The notes under the pieces were generated by a model. That model was not told where the DNA came from, did no database searches, and saw only the letters and a list, made by a program, of their open reading frames with translations. A stretch of 64,000 nucleotides of DNA from Eublepharis macularius (lineage: Eukaryota > Chordata > Lepidosauria > Squamata > Eublepharidae): contig NC_072795.1 of NCBI RefSeq assembly GCF_028583425.1, positions 67,346,001 through 67,410,000 of the forward strand. Direction: 5' to 3'. Below, in pieces: positions 60,107 to 64,000 of the stretch. Position 1 is the first letter of the stretch. Each line of letters opens with the position of its first letter. Made by a program: the position numbers and the translations under genes.

Positions 60107-61023
60107 ATGTTCCAAGACTGGTGTGGGGGCAAAGGGGCTAACTCCCTAACAGCATCAGTGAAAGAGATACTCCTGTTTCTCCAGGATGGGCTAGATAAAG
60201 GGCTCCGTACTAGTACATTAAAACGACAGGTAGCGGCAATCTGCTATAAGAGAGGTAGGAAAAGGAGCATCCCTCACTCAACATCCACACACAAAAAGGT
60301 TTCTGAGAGGAACGGCCTTGATAAATCCACCCTTAGATACACAGGTTCCCAACGTGGAACCTTAATGTAGTATTATCGGCATGCACAAAGGAGCCATTCG
60401 AACCCATGGCATTGTGCCCATTAAAGGTGCTGACGCTCAAGACCATCTTCACTTCGGCAAGAAGGGTATCTGAAATAAGAGTCTTATTGGTAGACAAGGA
60501 ACTCTGTATATTCCATAACGATAAGGTAGTACTAAGACCAGATCCCTCATTTATCCCAAAGATAAATTCCACATACCAAAGGGTCGAAGACTTAATTTTG
60601 CCGTCCTTTTGCACTAACTCAAAACACAGGAAGGAAAAGGAATGGCACTGTTTAGGTGTAATAAGGGCACAGAGTTACTACTTGGACAGGACAAAGCTAA
60701 TACATAAATCAGAGAACATGTTTGTATCATTTAGAAAGTGTTCTCTGGGGCAAAAGGTATCTGCATCCATACTAAACTGATGGATTAGGGAATGTATCAT
60801 CATGGTATACAAGGCTAGACAATTGGAACCACCAACAGGCATCACAGTACATTCACTTAGGGGAGCAGCTGCTTTGGCGGCATATAGATTGTTCCCATCA
60901 CTGGAACTGATATGCAAAGCATCAACCTGGAAATCGGTACATTCCTTTACCAGGTACTATAGGATAGACAAAATAGCATCAGCAGAAGTTGCCTTTGGAA
61001 GGAGGTTGCTACTGCACACTCTG
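60107..61023 (+). pseudogene. DIRS tyrosine recombinase remnant
   Basis: The catalytic set of a tyrosine recombinase is visible in order: 'TSARRVSEIR' (first Arg, about 60460), 'HSLRGAAALAAYR' (H-x-x-R, 60850-60861), and 'FTRYYRID' (Tyr nucleophile region, about 60950). These lie in two frames, broken at about 60778-60801. Stop at 61024-61026. The recombinase would integrate the circular DIRS cDNA; this copy cannot. Confidence 0.82.
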
Positions 61024-61084
61024 TAACTTGTTGGAATAAGAATGCACCCTGAGGTACACTGCTTATATATGTCCCAGACAGTGC

Positions 61085-61184
61085 AGGACTGCCCCACTCC
61101 CTTGGACCACCAGAGAATGGAAGATTTAAATCATCACTTACTGTAAAGCTTCCTTTCTCGGTGGTCCGGGAGTGGGGCAGTCCT
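61085..61184. repeat. DIRS palindromic module A
   Basis: Arms AGGACTGCCCCACTCCC and GGGAGTGGGGCAGTCCT, continuing through TGGACCACC/GGTGGTCC, form a 100-bp hairpin around an asymmetric centre containing GATTTAAATCATCACTTAC. Confidence 0.85.
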
Positions 61185-61501
61185 ACCCACCCAAAGAGTA
61201 GAGAACAGGTGAAACACTGATGGTAGCCAGACCATATATGTTAAGGATGAAACAAGACAAAGTTGGGTGAGTTAGAAGGAATACTTGTTTATGTGTACAT
61301 AGTTAACTCTTCTTAGTGTTCCAGTTAAGACTAATTCCAGTTAAGGTGCAATAAGAAGTGGAGGGACAGAAACTTAGCTATGAAGGCTCAAACAGTGACA
61401 CATGGCTTGGAAACGAACTGCTGAGCTGAGCCCCTCTCCTCTGGGATCGATTGAAACAACTGACGCTGCCTCAGAGAAGAGGACCTATTCCCAGACAGTG
61501 C

Positions 61502-61592
61502 AGGACTACTCCACTCCCAGACTACTGAGAAAGGAAGCTTCACGGTAAGTGATGATTTAAACCTTCCATTCTCCTGTGTGGCAGACAGTCCT
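61502..61592. repeat. DIRS palindromic module B (inverted relative to A)
   Basis: The centre reads GTAAGTGATGATTTAAA, the inverse complement of the centre of module A, and the arms correspond. Spacing from A is 317 bp. Inverted modules at the 3' side fit the inverted-repeat/internal complementary region arrangement used by DIRS for circle formation. Confidence 0.75.
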
Positions 61593-64000
61593 GATCCGAA
61601 TTGGGCTGTGCTGCACTTGTACTCATGAGCTGCTGCCAGGAACTTGCTGCAAGTCCCCATGGCACACTTGTGCAGTTTCTAAGATTAACCTTTATAGGTA
61701 GTTTAACTAGCACAGTGTGCTCAGGTGATTGGGGGGGGGGCATCTTTCTCCATGCTGAGTTCTCTGTCATGTTTTTTTTCCTCTCTGAAGGAAAAATTGC
61801 AACTGGAATCTCCTACCTGTAGTCTGTTCTACCGTCTCATTCTTCTTCATGTGTGAACCAAGCCAAAGTTCACTAACAGAAATGGGTATATGTGTTCAGA
61901 AGACTGCTTTTTTTAAAAAAAGGAGTATTAGGGGCAATGTCTTCCTTCAGATTAACTGGGGTGCTAATCTCTGATAACTGCCTCTAGGAATACCACATTG
62001 TTTCTCTTGACTCCTAGATTTGCTTCTGTCATAAGGTGGTAGGAGTTTTTTGGTATGCCTTAAGACCTAGCAACAAATTTGCAGCTAGAGACAGAAGATT
62101 CATCTAGATTACCTTAGGAGCATTATGGAAGAATGAGTCTTTGCTCTCCTCTGCCAGTGGGTAGCTCCTCATGACTGCCTTTTCTCCATCACATAATACT
62201 CTTCCACCACCACACCCTGCTCCCAGTTCTCAGCGTCAGCGCTGCACATAAAGACCTTTGTGGTGACTGACTCAAGTAGGCTACAGAAGCTTAGATGACT
62301 CCCATCTACTGCTTGCTTAGTTTTCCCTAGGAGTTTACACCTTTTATGGTGTGCATGAAAGGGAATGTGTACTGGGCAAGCCTGTATCTGATAGTGAGCC
62401 TGACTGCACAGGTAGTAAAATATGTGCATTATTGGTTGTTCAATGGGACCCATATCTCTGTATCTTAGTTTTTTAAAAGGAAGTTAATTTTTATTTATTA
62501 CCTTTTAAATCTTACTGTTTTAATTGTATGACTTAATCCCACCTTCTACTAGTCCTTCCTATAGCAATTCCATGAAAGCTGCTTATAGATGCATCATCAC
62601 ATGATATTCTTCCCCCAACCACCATGCATGAGATTTTATAGGAAAAAAATTACCATGTGAGCTTTGCAGACTGTAGATCCCTCCTATGGTGGACTCTGCA
62701 ATAGAGGGTAATGGACAAATCAAGGTAGGGCTTCCAACTCTTGGAATGCACATATTTTGCAAGGGGCAAGATTCACCCAATGGTGGTATCTGGTCAAGGG
62801 CCTCCCATTTAGGGGTGGGGTCACTCTCCATATACTTGCTGCAAAGCCAAAATGCAAGGGAATGAGAAGGCCCCCATCAGCAGCAGGGTTGAAATCTTTG
62901 TCAGTCCTACCACTTCTCCCCGTTCATTTCTCTGAAGATCAGGATGGCTTAGATTACTTCAGGTGAGATTGAAGGGACTCTATGGTCTAATGTGAAGTGA
63001 TCCAAGTCATTCCAATATTGAAGGAAATGATAATAGATAAATGCTGAATTAGAGACTGGCCTTTCTGCTATTCTCTCAGTTATAAGAAAATCCTTCAACT
63101 TGCAACTGGACAGAAGGGAAAAAAAATAGGAATGCTTGTGGAGTACTGAACAGTTGATAGCCCTGCTTGATGGGCCAGAGTGAAGAGCACCCTTCCCAGA
63201 TATAGCCTGCTTGTCTAGAGAGATTAACTTGTATTAGTTAGGACCTGTTTTTCTAAGAAGAGAAATCCTTAGCATCAGGTCAGCATGCAGATGAGAAAAT
63301 TCAGAACAGGTCCCACTTTCTGCTCCTTAACGATGCTGGATAGAATATGAATGGTATTTAAGGCTATTGGCCTAGATTTGACCCCACCAGACAGATATTT
63401 TCCCATAACAAATATATGTTGTCCTTCACCTGGGTGATGCTTTTCAGTGGCTGGATTCAACTAGACCCCTTAGAGTTCATTTTCAGGTACTCTTCTCATA
63501 GGATAAGTAATGGTTGTTCTGTGTACTCAGAGTGTACATTGCAGCTCTGTCCAGGAATACTGTATTAAGCCCAGATGTAGAGAATCCACAGAGGGATTCT
63601 ATAGATCACAAACTGAAACATACTGGAGACATTTTGAGGCTCCAGTTTCTATTGTGTAACATTTTAAATGAATCACTCAAGAAGCTCTTTGTCATGCAGG
63701 TCTAATTTTTATCCCCATATGAAAACCTTTTTAGCTGAGATGTATTTATGTCCTGCTTTTCTCCCCGCTAGAGGATTCAAAGCTGTGTTCTCTCCATCCC
63801 CACTAAAGCCCAGAAATTTAGACAATGGGTCTCACAGCCGAATCAGCACTGTAACTGTCATCTATGTATCCATCATGGAATGAAGAGAGCAGAGGATCAA
63901 GAACATGTCCTACATAGTATTCCCAGTCATGACACTCCTCTGAAAGAAAGCTACCAACTTGGCCTGCCTTGCTTCTGCAGTAGAAATGTAGAAAACTTTG
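61593..64000. other. No gene recognised
   Basis: Intronic DNA with short overlapping frames; a G-run lies near 61731. Nothing classifiable. Confidence 0.4.

Larger units (their letters stand above)
57384..61592 (+). mobile_element. Decayed DIRS retrotransposon
   Basis: DIRS elements integrate by a tyrosine recombinase rather than by an integrase or endonuclease and leave no target duplication. In order, this copy holds a gag-like ORF1, a reverse transcriptase with YLDD, an RNase H segment, a tyrosine recombinase, and two palindromic modules in opposite orientation (61085-61184, 61502-61592). The coding parts are broken by stops and frameshifts. A matching left terminal repeat was not found upstream of 57384, so the 5' end is truncated or diverged. 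Confidence 0.85.
41763..64000 (+). other. TRIM8: TRIM8 intron 1 (incomplete)
   Basis: No sequence resembling the coiled-coil exons of TRIM8 was seen on either strand to the window end, so the intron is at least 22.2 kb. Stretches 41763-43600, 43791-45519, 45633-47172, 48026-49976, 50243-52401, 54846-55369, 55621-57383 and 61593-64000 show no gene or classifiable element. G or C homopolymer runs occur near 43256, 44040 and 51036. Confidence 0.7.

Noticed and set aside
1..64000. CRISPR array, bacterial operon or phage system
   Set aside because: No regularly spaced repeats, no operon layout; introns, SINEs and LINEs show a vertebrate nuclear genome.

Overview
The window is vertebrate genomic DNA, most likely from a squamate reptile. 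Reasons: L1, CR1 and L2 LINEs sit together with an intact single-ORF LINE, DIRS tyrosine-recombinase retrotransposons, many non-autonomous hAT-type DNA elements with 8-bp target duplications, and a tRNA-derived SINE of a type I associate with lizards. The species is not determined.

Only one host gene is recognised. The first coding exon of TRIM8 (RING, B-box 1, B-box 2) lies at 41193-41762 on the + strand and ends in a consensus GTAAGT splice donor. A CpG-rich block at about 38280-39130 is the probable promoter region. A strong splice acceptor just upstream of the ATG suggests a separate upstream 5' exon. I found no later TRIM8 exon, so intron 1 appears to run to the end of the window (at least 22.2 kb). 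No neighbouring host gene was recognised in the first 38 kb.

Layout. 1-860: L2 fragment. 2268-2462: near-perfect palindromic MITE (second copy at 32268-32461). 3394-7681: DNA transposon split by a young LINE (3862-7499) whose 1113-codon EN-RT frame is open but has no AUG before the endonuclease domain. 8483-9162: L1 fragment. 9205-15249: several TIR elements, an inverted SINE pair and L2 debris. 15865-16955: L2. 17842-18199 and 26227-27333: members of an AGGGTTGCCA-type element, the second with a nested hAT. 27914-31254: a nested stack in which a dead CR1 carries a hAT insertion and an L1 insertion, each with an exact target duplication, and a third hAT abuts its left edge with a perfect 8-bp duplication. 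32465-33676: second CR1. 37523-38200: repeat split by L2. 38280-41762: TRIM8 5' region and exon 1. 41763-64000: intron 1, holding L2/hAT nesting (47173-48025), SINEs, an L1 on the minus strand (52402-54845) split by a DIRS fragment, and a larger decayed DIRS element (57384 to about 61592) with gag-like, RT, RNase H and tyrosine recombinase parts followed by a pair of inverted palindromic modules.

Almost all other open frames overlap on both strands in non-coding DNA. Family names are assigned by eye from motifs; element ends are firm only where a TIR and a target duplication are both given.
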